Source of the DNA: Eutrophocola salsuginis
GTDB taxonomy: Bacteria; Pseudomonadota; Gammaproteobacteria; Pseudomonadales; Pseudohongiellaceae
Length of the DNA: 64,000 bases
Assembly: GCA_038147195.1 (NCBI GenBank)
Contig: JAYQTB010000004.1
Span: 1,054,001 to 1,118,000, forward strand
Reading direction: 5' to 3'
Shown here: positions 35,780-44,097 of the stretch, in pieces
How the letters are laid out: each line of letters begins with the position of its first letter
Position numbering within the stretch: the stretch's first letter is position 1
The notes under the pieces: generated by a model
The model's database searches: none
Seen by the model: only the letters and a program-made list of their open reading frames with translations
Told to the model about the DNA's origin: nothing
Program-made: the position numbers and the translations under genes

Positions 35780-36478
35780 TCAGGCGGTGTTTATCTCATC
35801 CATGATGGCACGTAGTTTGGCAGTCGGGTCCTTCGCTTGGGTGACCGGGCGGCCAATCACCAGGTAGTTGCTGCCACTGGCAATCGCCATGGCCGGTGTC
35901 ATGATGCGCTTCTGATCGTCCACGTTATCCCCGGCGGTGCGAATGCCTGGCGTCACCAAGATAAAGTCACTACCCAGTGCCTTGCGCAACTCATGGGTTT
36001 CCCGTGCAGAACAGACTACCCCGTCAAGGCCACAATCACGCGTTAGACTCGCCAGGGTCATCACCTGAGCATCTGGCGTGGTCTTTATATTGATTTCGGC
36101 TAGGTCCTCCTGACTCATGCTGGTCAACACCGTCACCGCAATTAACAGTGTTTTGCCGTTTTTTGGCAGCGCCTTGCGAGCCGCTTCCATCATGGCTCTG
36201 CTACCACTTGCGTGAACATTTACCATCCAGACGCCGAGATCGGCTGCTGCGGATACGGCACCCGCAATCGTATTGGGAATATCGTGGTACTTGAGGTCGA
36301 GAAAAACATCAAAACCCTGTGTTCCCAGCTTCCTGACTAGGTCGGGCCCCGCGCGCGTGAAGAGCTCCTTCCCAACCTTCACCCGGCACAACGCCGGATC
36401 CAGTTTGTCAGCAAGCTTCATCGCAGCGCCGGCATCGGGAAAATCTAGTGCGACGATTACGGGTTTGTCAGTAGCCAT
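35780..36478 (-). CDS. pyrF: Orotidine 5'-phosphate decarboxylase
   Basis: 232 residues from the ATG at 36478. The catalytic DLKYHDIPNT (Asp61, Lys63, Asp66) and the phosphate-binding TPGIR and VIGRPV motifs identify it. Last step of UMP synthesis. It lies 16 bases after lapB; a longer TTG start at 36505 would overlap lapB. Confidence 0.97.
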   Translation of the reverse strand: MATDKPVIVALDFPDAGAAMKLADKLDPALCRVKVGKELFTRAGPDLVRKLGTQGFDVFLDLKYHDIPNTIAGAVSAAADLGVWMVNVHASGSRAMMEAARKALPKNGKTLLIAVTVLTSMSQEDLAEINIKTTPDAQVMTLASLTRDCGLDGVVCSARETHELRKALGSDFILVTPGIRTAGDNVDDQKRIMTPAMAIASGSNYLVIGRPVTQAKDPTAKLRAIMDEINTA

Positions 36479-36494
36479 AGTGGTGTTATCTCCG

Positions 36495-37697
36495 TTATTC
36501 CCCAAGTATATCTATCAAATGCTTCACACTTCCCCAATGTGAACAGCTGGGGCAATGCCAGTGCAGTGTTTTCATTTCAAAACCGCAATACTGGCAGCGG
36601 TACTGGGCTTTGCTGTCAATATAGTCATTGAGTACACGCCGATAGAGGGCAAACTCTCTAATCGCCGGCATGCCGTCTGATTCCTGTAAATACAAGACCC
36701 GCTGCAAGAGACGCAAGGAGGATTTGCTCTCCAGTTTGCGCAATAGGAAGGTCACGGCGGCATGATTGCCTTCCTCTTTCTCCAGAAAACCGGCAAGCCC
36801 TAGCAGGACGGTTGCGTTGCTATCGTCTTCACGACAACTTTTGATAAATTTTTTCAGCTCCTTTTCCTTACCGGCTTTACCGTAACACTCCAAGAGCGGA
36901 AGAAAGACATCAGCCATGAAGGCCGGATCCTGTTTTCGAACCTGTAGATAGAACTTGATGGCTTTGTCATAATTGCCGCACAGGGCTTCCAGCTTGCCAC
37001 GCAGTATGCTCACCCGTACATTTGCTTTGTTCATGGATATGGCTTCCTGCAAATATTCCCTAGCCCGGCTTATGTGTTCACCATCCAGCTCCTGCTCCGC
37101 TAGTTCACAATAAAAGTGGGAACTCAGATGCTGATATTCCTGCCTTTTTGTAGGTGAACAAACCTTCAGCAGTTCAGTTAGTGCCTTGATGCCTTTTTCC
37201 CAATCCCTTTCAAGCTGGTAAACATGGGCAGACTGGACCAGGGCCTTGATTTTGATGCTCCCCTTTTCCTTGCGCAGCTCGCCTAACAAATGTTCAGCCC
37301 GATCCAGCAGTCCGGCAGAGATATAGCTCTGTACTAGGTTGATCTTGATTTCCTGCAGTTCATCGGCGAATAAACCGCTGCGTCCCAGCAAGTCATGGTA
37401 AACGGCAATGGATCGGTCGACCTTGCCCCGGCGGCGTAGGAGCGTACCGAGCGCCATGTGTGTTTCCAACGTGGATGAATTGATCTCCAGGGAGTCGATA
37501 AAGATATCGATGGCATCATCCGGCTCATCATTGAGCAGGTAATTTAGGCCAATGAAGTAGTCCTTTGAAGGCGGTTTACTCACTCCGCGCCGGAATCTAC
37601 CGGATAAGATGCTGCGCCTGCCAAGCCACCAGCCAAGCGCCAACGCTGCCAGCAACAGCAGGTAAAATAATAAATCAGTGAACTCAGTACCATCCAT
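36495..37697 (-). CDS. lapB: Lipopolysaccharide assembly protein LapB (YciM)
   Basis: 400 residues. An N-terminal membrane anchor (LLFYLLLLAALALGWWLG at about 9-26), TPR repeats over about 45-350, and a C-terminal rubredoxin-like knuckle CQYCGFEMKTLHWHCPSC. LapB guides FtsH to LpxC and so limits LPS synthesis. It follows lapA by 17 bases; pyrF follows it, the same order as in E. coli. Confidence 0.95.
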   Translation of the reverse strand: MDGTEFTDLLFYLLLLAALALGWWLGRRSILSGRFRRGVSKPPSKDYFIGLNYLLNDEPDDAIDIFIDSLEINSSTLETHMALGTLLRRRGKVDRSIAVYHDLLGRSGLFADELQEIKINLVQSYISAGLLDRAEHLLGELRKEKGSIKIKALVQSAHVYQLERDWEKGIKALTELLKVCSPTKRQEYQHLSSHFYCELAEQELDGEHISRAREYLQEAISMNKANVRVSILRGKLEALCGNYDKAIKFYLQVRKQDPAFMADVFLPLLECYGKAGKEKELKKFIKSCREDDSNATVLLGLAGFLEKEEGNHAAVTFLLRKLESKSSLRLLQRVLYLQESDGMPAIREFALYRRVLNDYIDSKAQYRCQYCGFEMKTLHWHCPSCSHWGSVKHLIDILGE

Positions 37698-37714
37698 GTG
37701 TGGTGATGTTATGC

Positions 37715-38011
37715 CTATCGACCAGTGTGTGACCTGTCGTTACCTGTTTTTCTCGACTTGTTCAGTTGCGACCTGAGATGACGGATCTGTAGGATGTATT
37801 TTAACTGCATGAAAATCCTCAGACCAAGAACCAGTCCCAGTAGGCCACCCAAGACAAATGTATAGATAATCAGTACGCCGACGCTTAGAGCCGGCAATTG
37901 GAGTCCCAGCCACAAGCTGACCTCTATCGTATTGTTCACGGCAAACAGGAATGCCAATAGGATGATGCCGACAAAAACCAAGAATGTAATGAAGTGTACT
38001 AACCCTTTCAA
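37715..38011 (-). CDS. lapA: LapA domain membrane protein
   Basis: 98 residues with two membrane helices (about 5-26 and 43-66) and a charged tail, DUF1049/LapA pattern NNTIEVSLWLGLQLPALSVG. Works with LapB in LPS assembly. Preceded by the ihfB terminator, so lapA-lapB-pyrF probably start a new transcript or depend on read-through. Confidence 0.92.
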   Translation of the reverse strand: MKGLVHFITFLVFVGIILLAFLFAVNNTIEVSLWLGLQLPALSVGVLIIYTFVLGGLLGLVLGLRIFMQLKYILQIRHLRSQLNKSRKTGNDRSHTGR

Positions 38012-38027
38012 GGTGAATGGCCCTGTG

Positions 38028-38061
38028 AAAAAAAACGGCAGCTTCAGGGCTGCCGTTTTTT
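38028..38061 (-). terminator. Bidirectional-looking terminator after ihfB
   Basis: Stem ACGGCAGC (38035-38042) with GCTGCCGT (38049-38056), six-base loop, flanked on both sides by A/T runs; on the minus strand eight T residues follow. It ends the rpsA-ihfB transcript 17 bases past the ihfB stop. Confidence 0.9.
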
Positions 38062-38078
38062 ATTACTACATTCCCATC

Positions 38079-38387
38079 TTACTCAGGTAATTGGGTTTGC
38101 TCTTGCATACTGCTGTTAACCCTGTCGCGTAACTCCTTGCCTGGCTTGAAATGAGGGACGTACTTGCCACTCAGTTCAACAGGCTGACCGGTCTTAGGAT
38201 TTCTGCCCACGCGGGGAGCGCGGTAATGTAGGGAAAAGCTGCCGAATCCGCGGATCTCGATTCGGCCGCCATTTGCCAAGACCTCAGACATATAGGAGAT
38301 AATCGCCTTTACAGCCAGCTCGATATCCTTTGCCGACAACTGAGTTTGCTTTGAGACTATCTTTTCTATCAGTTCTGATTTAGTCAT
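38079..38387 (-). CDS. ihfB: Integration host factor beta subunit
   Basis: 102 residues: MTKSELIEKIVSKQTQLSAKD, GRIEIRGFGSFSLHYR, GRNPKTGQPVELSGKYVPHFKPGKELR. Partner of IhfA. Lies 51 bases after rpsA, the usual neighbour, and is followed by a strong terminator. Confidence 0.98.
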   Translation of the reverse strand: MTKSELIEKIVSKQTQLSAKDIELAVKAIISYMSEVLANGGRIEIRGFGSFSLHYRAPRVGRNPKTGQPVELSGKYVPHFKPGKELRDRVNSSMQEQTQLPE

Positions 38388-38438
38388 GGCTCATCCTTCA
38401 CAAAAGTTTACAGTCGGTGCCCGCAAAGCGATGCGCGA

Positions 38439-40115
38439 CTACTCTTTGTCGAGTTGGGACTTAAGCAGGTCCCCGACAGTGGCAGGTGCGACCGCTGAAG
38501 CACTCTGTTTTTTATGCTCTGCAATGGAATCTTTTTCTTCGGCAATTTCGCGTGCCTTTATGGACAGGCTGATGACCCGGTTCTTGCGGTCAACACCGAT
38601 TACTAACAACTCAACTTCCTCACCGACATTAATCACATTGCGGGCATCTTCGACTCGGTCTCGGCTTATTTCAGACGCTTTTAGTATGCCTTCGACACCA
38701 TCATCTAAGGTAATGATGGCTTCCTTGGCATCCACTTCCTTGACGACACCTTTCACCACGCTGCCTTTCTCATGACCGCCGGCAAAGTTTGCAAACGGGT
38801 CATCGGAAAGCTGCTTAATACCCAGAGAAATACGTTCACGCTCAGAGTCGATAGACAGGATAACAGTGTCTAGCTTGTCGCCCTTGGTGTAATGGCGTAC
38901 AGCCTGTTCACCCGGTTCTTCCCAGCTTATGTCTGAAAGATGTACTAGGCCATCGATCTCGCCTTCCAGTCCAATGAAGATACCGAAGTCAGTGATGGAC
39001 TTGATGTTGCCGGAGATACGATCGCCTTTATTATACTTTTCGGCAAAGGTATCCCACGGATTTTGCTGGCATTGTTTCAGACCAAGGGAGATGCGGCGAC
39101 GCTCCTGGTCGATATCCAGGATCATTACTTCCACTTTGTCACCCAGCTGAACCAGCTTGGACGGGTGGATATTCTTGTTGGTCCAATCCATCTCAGATAC
39201 GTGCACTAGACCTTCCACGCCTTCTTCCAGCTCGGCGAAACAGCCGTAGTCTGTCAGGTTGGTGACAACGGCCTTGACCCGAGTGTTTTCCGGATAACGG
39301 TTCTTGATTTCGATCCACGGATCTTCACCCAGCTGCTTAAGACCTAGGGATACGCGGTTGCGTTCACGATCGAACTTCAGCACCTTGACATCGATTTCAT
39401 CACCAACATTGACGATCTCGCTCGGGTGCTTGATACGCTTCCAGGACATATCTGTAATGTGAAGCAGTCCATCCACGCCACCCAGGTCCACGAAGGCACC
39501 GTAATCTGTTAGGTTCTTCACCAGACCTTTGACGTTCTGGCCTTCCAGCAAATTTGCGAGCAATTCGTCGCGCTCTGCAGTATTGACGGATTCGAGAACT
39601 GCGCGGCGGCTGACCACGACGTTGTTGCGCTTCTGGTCCAGCTTGATCAGCTTGAACTCCAGTTCCTTGTACATCAGGTGGTCCACTTCACGGACGGGGC
39701 GTACGTCTACCAGTGAACCAGGCAGGAAGGCGCGAATGGTGTTCACATCAACTGTGAAGCCGCCCTTAACCTTGCCATTTATGACACCTATGACAGGCTG
39801 ATCTTTTTCAAAGGCCTGCTCGAGTACCGTCCAGGTTTCCGCACGCTTGGCTTTTTCTCGAGACAGTCGGGTTGCACCGAAACCGTCTTCTACGGTATCA
39901 AGAGCTACCTTGACCGAATCGCCAACCTGCAGATTGAATTCACCGTTTTCATCGAGGAATTCCTGGCGGGATATGACTCCCTCTGACTTGAGACCTGCAT
40001 TCACGGTTACCCATTCTGAATCCACGTCTACAATGGTCCCGGCAACGATTGAACCGGGTTTCATGTCAATATCGTTTAAACTCTGTTCAAAGAGTTCTGC
40101 GAAACTTTCGCTCAT
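38439..40115 (-). CDS. rpsA: 30S ribosomal protein S1
   Basis: 558 residues with six S1 domains; repeats such as VVDVDSEWVTVNAGLKSEGVI, DYGAFVDLGGVDGLLHITDM and DFGIFIGLEGEIDGLVHLSD mark them. S1 binds mRNA leaders on the 30S subunit. cmk lies 192 bases upstream, ihfB downstream. Confidence 0.99.
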   Translation of the reverse strand: MSESFAELFEQSLNDIDMKPGSIVAGTIVDVDSEWVTVNAGLKSEGVISRQEFLDENGEFNLQVGDSVKVALDTVEDGFGATRLSREKAKRAETWTVLEQAFEKDQPVIGVINGKVKGGFTVDVNTIRAFLPGSLVDVRPVREVDHLMYKELEFKLIKLDQKRNNVVVSRRAVLESVNTAERDELLANLLEGQNVKGLVKNLTDYGAFVDLGGVDGLLHITDMSWKRIKHPSEIVNVGDEIDVKVLKFDRERNRVSLGLKQLGEDPWIEIKNRYPENTRVKAVVTNLTDYGCFAELEEGVEGLVHVSEMDWTNKNIHPSKLVQLGDKVEVMILDIDQERRRISLGLKQCQQNPWDTFAEKYNKGDRISGNIKSITDFGIFIGLEGEIDGLVHLSDISWEEPGEQAVRHYTKGDKLDTVILSIDSERERISLGIKQLSDDPFANFAGGHEKGSVVKGVVKEVDAKEAIITLDDGVEGILKASEISRDRVEDARNVINVGEEVELLVIGVDRKNRVISLSIKAREIAEEKDSIAEHKKQSASAVAPATVGDLLKSQLDKE

Positions 40116-40307
40116 AAATGTTATCCTGATTACACAGTTAACGGTTTGGTTTCCCTGAACATTCAGGTTCCGTTACCTGTTCTTCCGTAGTCCAGTCCAT
40201 ACGGGCCAAGTAAATGTTGCCGCCTGTGCTGGTTTGACTGGCACCAGTACACGCGAAATTCTTTTGTTGTCACCCCTAGCATGCAGTGCATGCTTAACAG
40301 AGCAGAC

Positions 40308-40994
40308 TCAGGCCTTCGTTTCGGGTAGCCGTGCCCTGACTTTTTCTAGGACTGTGTCCAGTACCTGCTGAATGGTCAGCGTCGTGGTATCAATAACGAC
40401 GGCATCCTCGGCCGGTCTAAGGGGAGAAACCGCTCGGTTGACATCCCGATCATCCCGGCTTGCGATATCCTGCAAAAGGGCGCGCAGGTTAACACTAACT
40501 CCCTTATTTATCAACTGCTTATATCGCCTTTGCGCACGTTCATCCGGACTCGCAGTCAGGTAGATTTTGAGTTCGGCATCCGGAAAAACCACGGTCCCCA
40601 TGTCACGACCGTCGGCAATGAGTCCGGGAGCCCGACGAAAATCCCACTGGCGCTGCAAAAGCACCTGGCGGAGCTCCGGTATGGCAGCCACCTTTGACGC
40701 CGCCTCAGCGGTCTCCTCGAGGCGCACCTGACCGGAAATTTCAATGCCGTCGAGGGTGATGGAGCCATCGAATTCGCCGGAAAAATTCACATCCATGGCG
40801 GTGACAAAATCACACAACTTTTTGATATTTTTCGATTTAATATATTTTTTAGCGACCCCGACCGCCACGATGCGATACAGCGCCCCGCTGTCCAGCAGGT
40901 TCCAGCTCAGCACATCCGCCAGTTTCTGGCTGATGGTACCCTTACCCGTCCCGCTGGGGCCGTCGATGGTGATTACAGGAATCTTTGCGGTCAT
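40308..40994 (-). CDS. cmk: Cytidylate kinase
   Basis: 228 residues. P-loop ITIDGPSGTGKGTIS at about 8-22, then LDSGALYR, DGRDMGTVVFPDAELKIYL and ASRDDRDVNRAVSPL. Phosphorylates CMP and dCMP. It lies 10 bases after aroA, probably in one operon. Confidence 0.97.
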   Translation of the reverse strand: MTAKIPVITIDGPSGTGKGTISQKLADVLSWNLLDSGALYRIVAVGVAKKYIKSKNIKKLCDFVTAMDVNFSGEFDGSITLDGIEISGQVRLEETAEAASKVAAIPELRQVLLQRQWDFRRAPGLIADGRDMGTVVFPDAELKIYLTASPDERAQRRYKQLINKGVSVNLRALLQDIASRDDRDVNRAVSPLRPAEDAVVIDTTTLTIQQVLDTVLEKVRARLPETKA

Positions 40995-41004
40995 GGATAC
41001 CCCT

Positions 41005-42327
41005 TCAGTTTTCCGTCAGCTGGAGACTGATTCCGACACTGCCGGCCAGCGCACTGAACCCGGGAAAGGAAGTTGCCACGTTATGGCAGTCATGGATGAC
41101 GATGGGTTGTTCGGCTTTCAGGGCGGCCATGGTGAAGGCCATGGCGATCCGGTGATCACCGTGACTGTTGATCTCACCTCCTACGAAGCCGGTCCCGCCC
41201 TCGATAGCAATGCCGTCGGCGCGCACTGCGTGTTTCACACCGAGGATGGCCAGGCCGTCGGCCATGACCTGGATGCGGTCACTTTCCTTCACGCGCAATT
41301 CCTCGGCCCCGCTGAGTACCGTGGTGCCTTCGGCACACGCTGCGGCGATGAACAATGCCGGAAATTCATCAATCGCAAGGGGTACCTGATCGACGGGAAT
41401 ATCAATGCCCTTCAATCGAGCATGACGCACACGGATATCCGCAACAGGTTCACCCCCCACTTCGCGCTTGTTTTCCAGTGTGATGTCTGCACCCATGAGA
41501 TGGAGGATATTGATGACCCCTGTCCTGGTCGGATTGATGCCGACATGGCGGAGCAGAATGTCAGAACCCTCGGCGATGGAAGCCCCAACCAGGAAAAATG
41601 CTGTTGAACTGATATCAGCCGGGACGTCGATATGGCATCCGCTAAGGGTACCACCCCCGGTTATACTGATTCGTGCGCCATCGGTCGTCACATCATAGCC
41701 GAAACCCCGCAACATGCGCTCGGTATGGTCACGGCAAGGGGCAGGCTCCGAAATCACCGTATTTCCGTCTGCAGGATCCGTGTAAAGAGCCGCCAGTAAT
41801 AGGCATGACTTGATCTGGGCACTGGCTACGGGCATGTCGTAGACGATGGGGTGCAGTTTGCCCGGCTGGATGTGGATCGGTGCCAGGCCACCCTCGCGCA
41901 GGCTGATCTGTGCACCCATTTCCTTCAGGGGATTGGCCACCCGGGCCATGGGTCGACTCGACAGCGACTTGTCACCAATTAATGTACTGGGGAAAGCCTG
42001 CCCCGCCAGCAGGCCACACATCAGTCGCATGGCTGTGCCGGAATTTCCCAGGTCTACGGGACCGGCCGCCTCCCGCAAGCCATGCAGGCCGATACCACGG
42101 ATATGCGTCTTGCCATCAATAACATCATCGATATCGACACCCATGGCGCGAAAAGCCTTCAAGGTAGCCAGGCTATCCTCACCTTCGAGAAAACCCTCGA
42201 CGGTCGTATCGCCTTCCGCGATGGAACCGAGAATGATTGAACGATGGGAAATGGATTTATCCCCCGGCACGCGGAAATCACCGCTGAGTCGACCGCCGGG
42301 CTGTACCGTGAAAACTAGATCTGACAT
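41005..42327 (-). CDS. aroA: 3-phosphoshikimate 1-carboxyvinyltransferase (EPSP synthase)
   Basis: 440 residues. GDKSISHRSIILGSIAEG at about 23-40 and LGNSGTAMRLMCGLLAG are the substrate-binding blocks; RVKESDRIQVMADGL and DHRIAMAFTMAAL complete the signature. Shikimate pathway. In Pseudomonas the gene is fused to tyrA; here it is separate, 39 bases downstream of tyrA. Confidence 0.97.
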   Translation of the reverse strand: MSDLVFTVQPGGRLSGDFRVPGDKSISHRSIILGSIAEGDTTVEGFLEGEDSLATLKAFRAMGVDIDDVIDGKTHIRGIGLHGLREAAGPVDLGNSGTAMRLMCGLLAGQAFPSTLIGDKSLSSRPMARVANPLKEMGAQISLREGGLAPIHIQPGKLHPIVYDMPVASAQIKSCLLLAALYTDPADGNTVISEPAPCRDHTERMLRGFGYDVTTDGARISITGGGTLSGCHIDVPADISSTAFFLVGASIAEGSDILLRHVGINPTRTGVINILHLMGADITLENKREVGGEPVADIRVRHARLKGIDIPVDQVPLAIDEFPALFIAAACAEGTTVLSGAEELRVKESDRIQVMADGLAILGVKHAVRADGIAIEGGTGFVGGEINSHGDHRIAMAFTMAALKAEQPIVIHDCHNVATSFPGFSALAGSVGISLQLTEN

Positions 42328-42366
42328 AGATAATGCTGAAAAGTTAAAAGTGGGAGTAGTTATCTT

Positions 42367-43251
42367 TTACGCGGGATCCGTATCGCCGGAAAGCTTTTTC
42401 AGAAATTTATCCCGTGATTTCTTGGCCCGCTTGAACGTATTCATCAGTTCTGCGGAATCTCGCGCCAGTATCGCTTTTTTGAGTCTGTGCAGGTCGTCAA
42501 TGTATTGATCCAGGACGGTAACCGTCGCTTCACCATTGGTCATGAACACATCGTGCCACATTTGCGGATCACTCGAGGCGATGCGAGTGAAATCGCGAAA
42601 GCCTCCTGCCGCGTAGCGGAATATTTCCTCGCTCTCCCCTTGTTGCGACAGCGTATCCACCAGGGCGAAGGCCAGCAAGTGGGGCAAGTGGCTCGTCGCG
42701 GCAAGCACGGCATCGTGGCGATCGACACTCATGGTCAACACATCGGCGCCAAGGCTTTCCCAGAGTGCAGTTACAAGATCTACAGCGGATTGCTCGTTGC
42801 TGACTAGCGGTGTCAGGATCACTTTCTTACCTTTGAAAAGGTGCGGTGTCGAAGCCGGGTAGCCGCTGTGTTCAGATCCCGCTATCGGGTGGCCCGGCAC
42901 GAAATTCGGCGGCACCCTGCCGTAGACGCGTGCGGCGGCACGCACGATTTCCCCTTTCACGCTGGCGGAGTCGGTGATGACCGCGCTAGTTTCGCCGATG
43001 GCGGCGAGGGTCTTTTCAACCGTGAGACTCGGCACAGCTACGAGGACCAGGTCTGCACCTTCACAGGCCGCGGCAATGTCAGTGCTAGAAGACGTGATAT
43101 TGCCGTCATCGAGTGCCTGCTGGAGCATGGCTTCCTGCCTGCCGACGCCGACTAACTCACGGCATTGACCCGCGAGACCGCGTGCCACGGAACCGCCGAT
43201 CAGTCCCAGCCCGATGATGACGATCTTCTTGTCTACCAGCACCCCGCTCAT
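42367..43251 (-). CDS. tyrA: Prephenate/arogenate dehydrogenase (TyrA)
   Basis: 294 residues. NAD-binding GLGLIGGSVARGLAG at about 14-28, VPGHPIAGSEHSG and SHLPHLLAFALVD motifs of TyrA. Oxidatively decarboxylates prephenate (or arogenate) on the way to tyrosine. No chorismate mutase domain and no ACT domain are attached. Three bases separate it from pheA upstream. Confidence 0.95.
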   Translation of the reverse strand: MSGVLVDKKIVIIGLGLIGGSVARGLAGQCRELVGVGRQEAMLQQALDDGNITSSSTDIAAACEGADLVLVAVPSLTVEKTLAAIGETSAVITDSASVKGEIVRAAARVYGRVPPNFVPGHPIAGSEHSGYPASTPHLFKGKKVILTPLVSNEQSAVDLVTALWESLGADVLTMSVDRHDAVLAATSHLPHLLAFALVDTLSQQGESEEIFRYAAGGFRDFTRIASSDPQMWHDVFMTNGEATVTVLDQYIDDLHRLKKAILARDSAELMNTFKRAKKSRDKFLKKLSGDTDPA

Positions 43252-43254
43252 GGC

Positions 43255-44097
43255 TTACTCGCTCACGGCTGCAGGGTAGGAGCCGAGCACGCGACACTCC
43301 AGCGTATGCTGGGAGACTTCGGCCAGCGCGGCTCGGATGTTATTATCCTCGCTGTGCCCGTCGATATCCACGAAAAAAGAATAAGACCAGGCTTCCCTGC
43401 GCGACGGGCGCGATTCAAGCTTGATGAGGTTCACTGCATGGTTCTTGAACGGTTCCAGGGCATTAAACAGCGCACCCGGTTCGTTGCGAGTGATGATGAT
43501 CAGCGAGGACTTGTCCCTGCCAGTGGGCGGGCTTTTCAAGGTTTTACTAATCACCGCAAAACGCGTGGTGTTGTCGTGCACATCCTCGATATTTTCATTG
43601 AGAATGTTGAGCCCGTATATGGAAGCTGCGGTCCTGCCGGCAATGGCTGCCACTCCGGTTTCAATCGCTGCAGCTTTCGCGGCGACGGCGTTACTGAACA
43701 GCGACACCTTGTCGATTTTCGGGTAATGCTCCTCGAGCCAGTGGCGACATTGTCCGAGGGATTGCTGGTGCGACACGATGCGGCTGATGCCTGCGGCTTC
43801 CGTGGCTGCGCTGGCCAGCAGACAGTGCTCAATACGCAGCATCACTTCGCCAATGATGTTGAGGGTGTACTTGCCGAAACAATCGAGTGTCTGGGTGATG
43901 GAGCCTTCCGTAGAATTCTCCACGGGCACCAGTCCCAGGGGGGCATCACCGGTATCCACGCAACTGAAGACCGCGGGAATATCATCGACGGGTAGACTGG
44001 ACTGGTCAGAACCGGAGTACTTGATCAGGGCCGCGTGAGAGTAAGTTCCTTCCGGGCCGAGGTAGGCAACGCGGTCAGCTGGCGTCGACTCACTCAT
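43255..44097 (-). CDS. pheA: Prephenate dehydratase, monofunctional (no chorismate mutase domain)
   Basis: 280 residues from the ATG at 44097, which overlaps the gyrA stop by eight bases. VAYLGPEGTYSHAAL starts the catalytic domain, PVENSTEGSI and NTTRFAVI follow; a C-terminal ACT domain (NEPGALFNALEPFKNHAVNLIKLESRP) binds Phe. Makes phenylpyruvate. Most gammaproteobacterial PheA proteins carry an N-terminal chorismate mutase of about 90 residues; it is absent here, and serC, normally between gyrA and pheA in Pseudomonas, is also absent. Confidence 0.95.
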   Translation of the reverse strand: MSESTPADRVAYLGPEGTYSHAALIKYSGSDQSSLPVDDIPAVFSCVDTGDAPLGLVPVENSTEGSITQTLDCFGKYTLNIIGEVMLRIEHCLLASAATEAAGISRIVSHQQSLGQCRHWLEEHYPKIDKVSLFSNAVAAKAAAIETGVAAIAGRTAASIYGLNILNENIEDVHDNTTRFAVISKTLKSPPTGRDKSSLIIITRNEPGALFNALEPFKNHAVNLIKLESRPSRREAWSYSFFVDIDGHSEDNNIRAALAEVSQHTLECRVLGSYPAAVSE

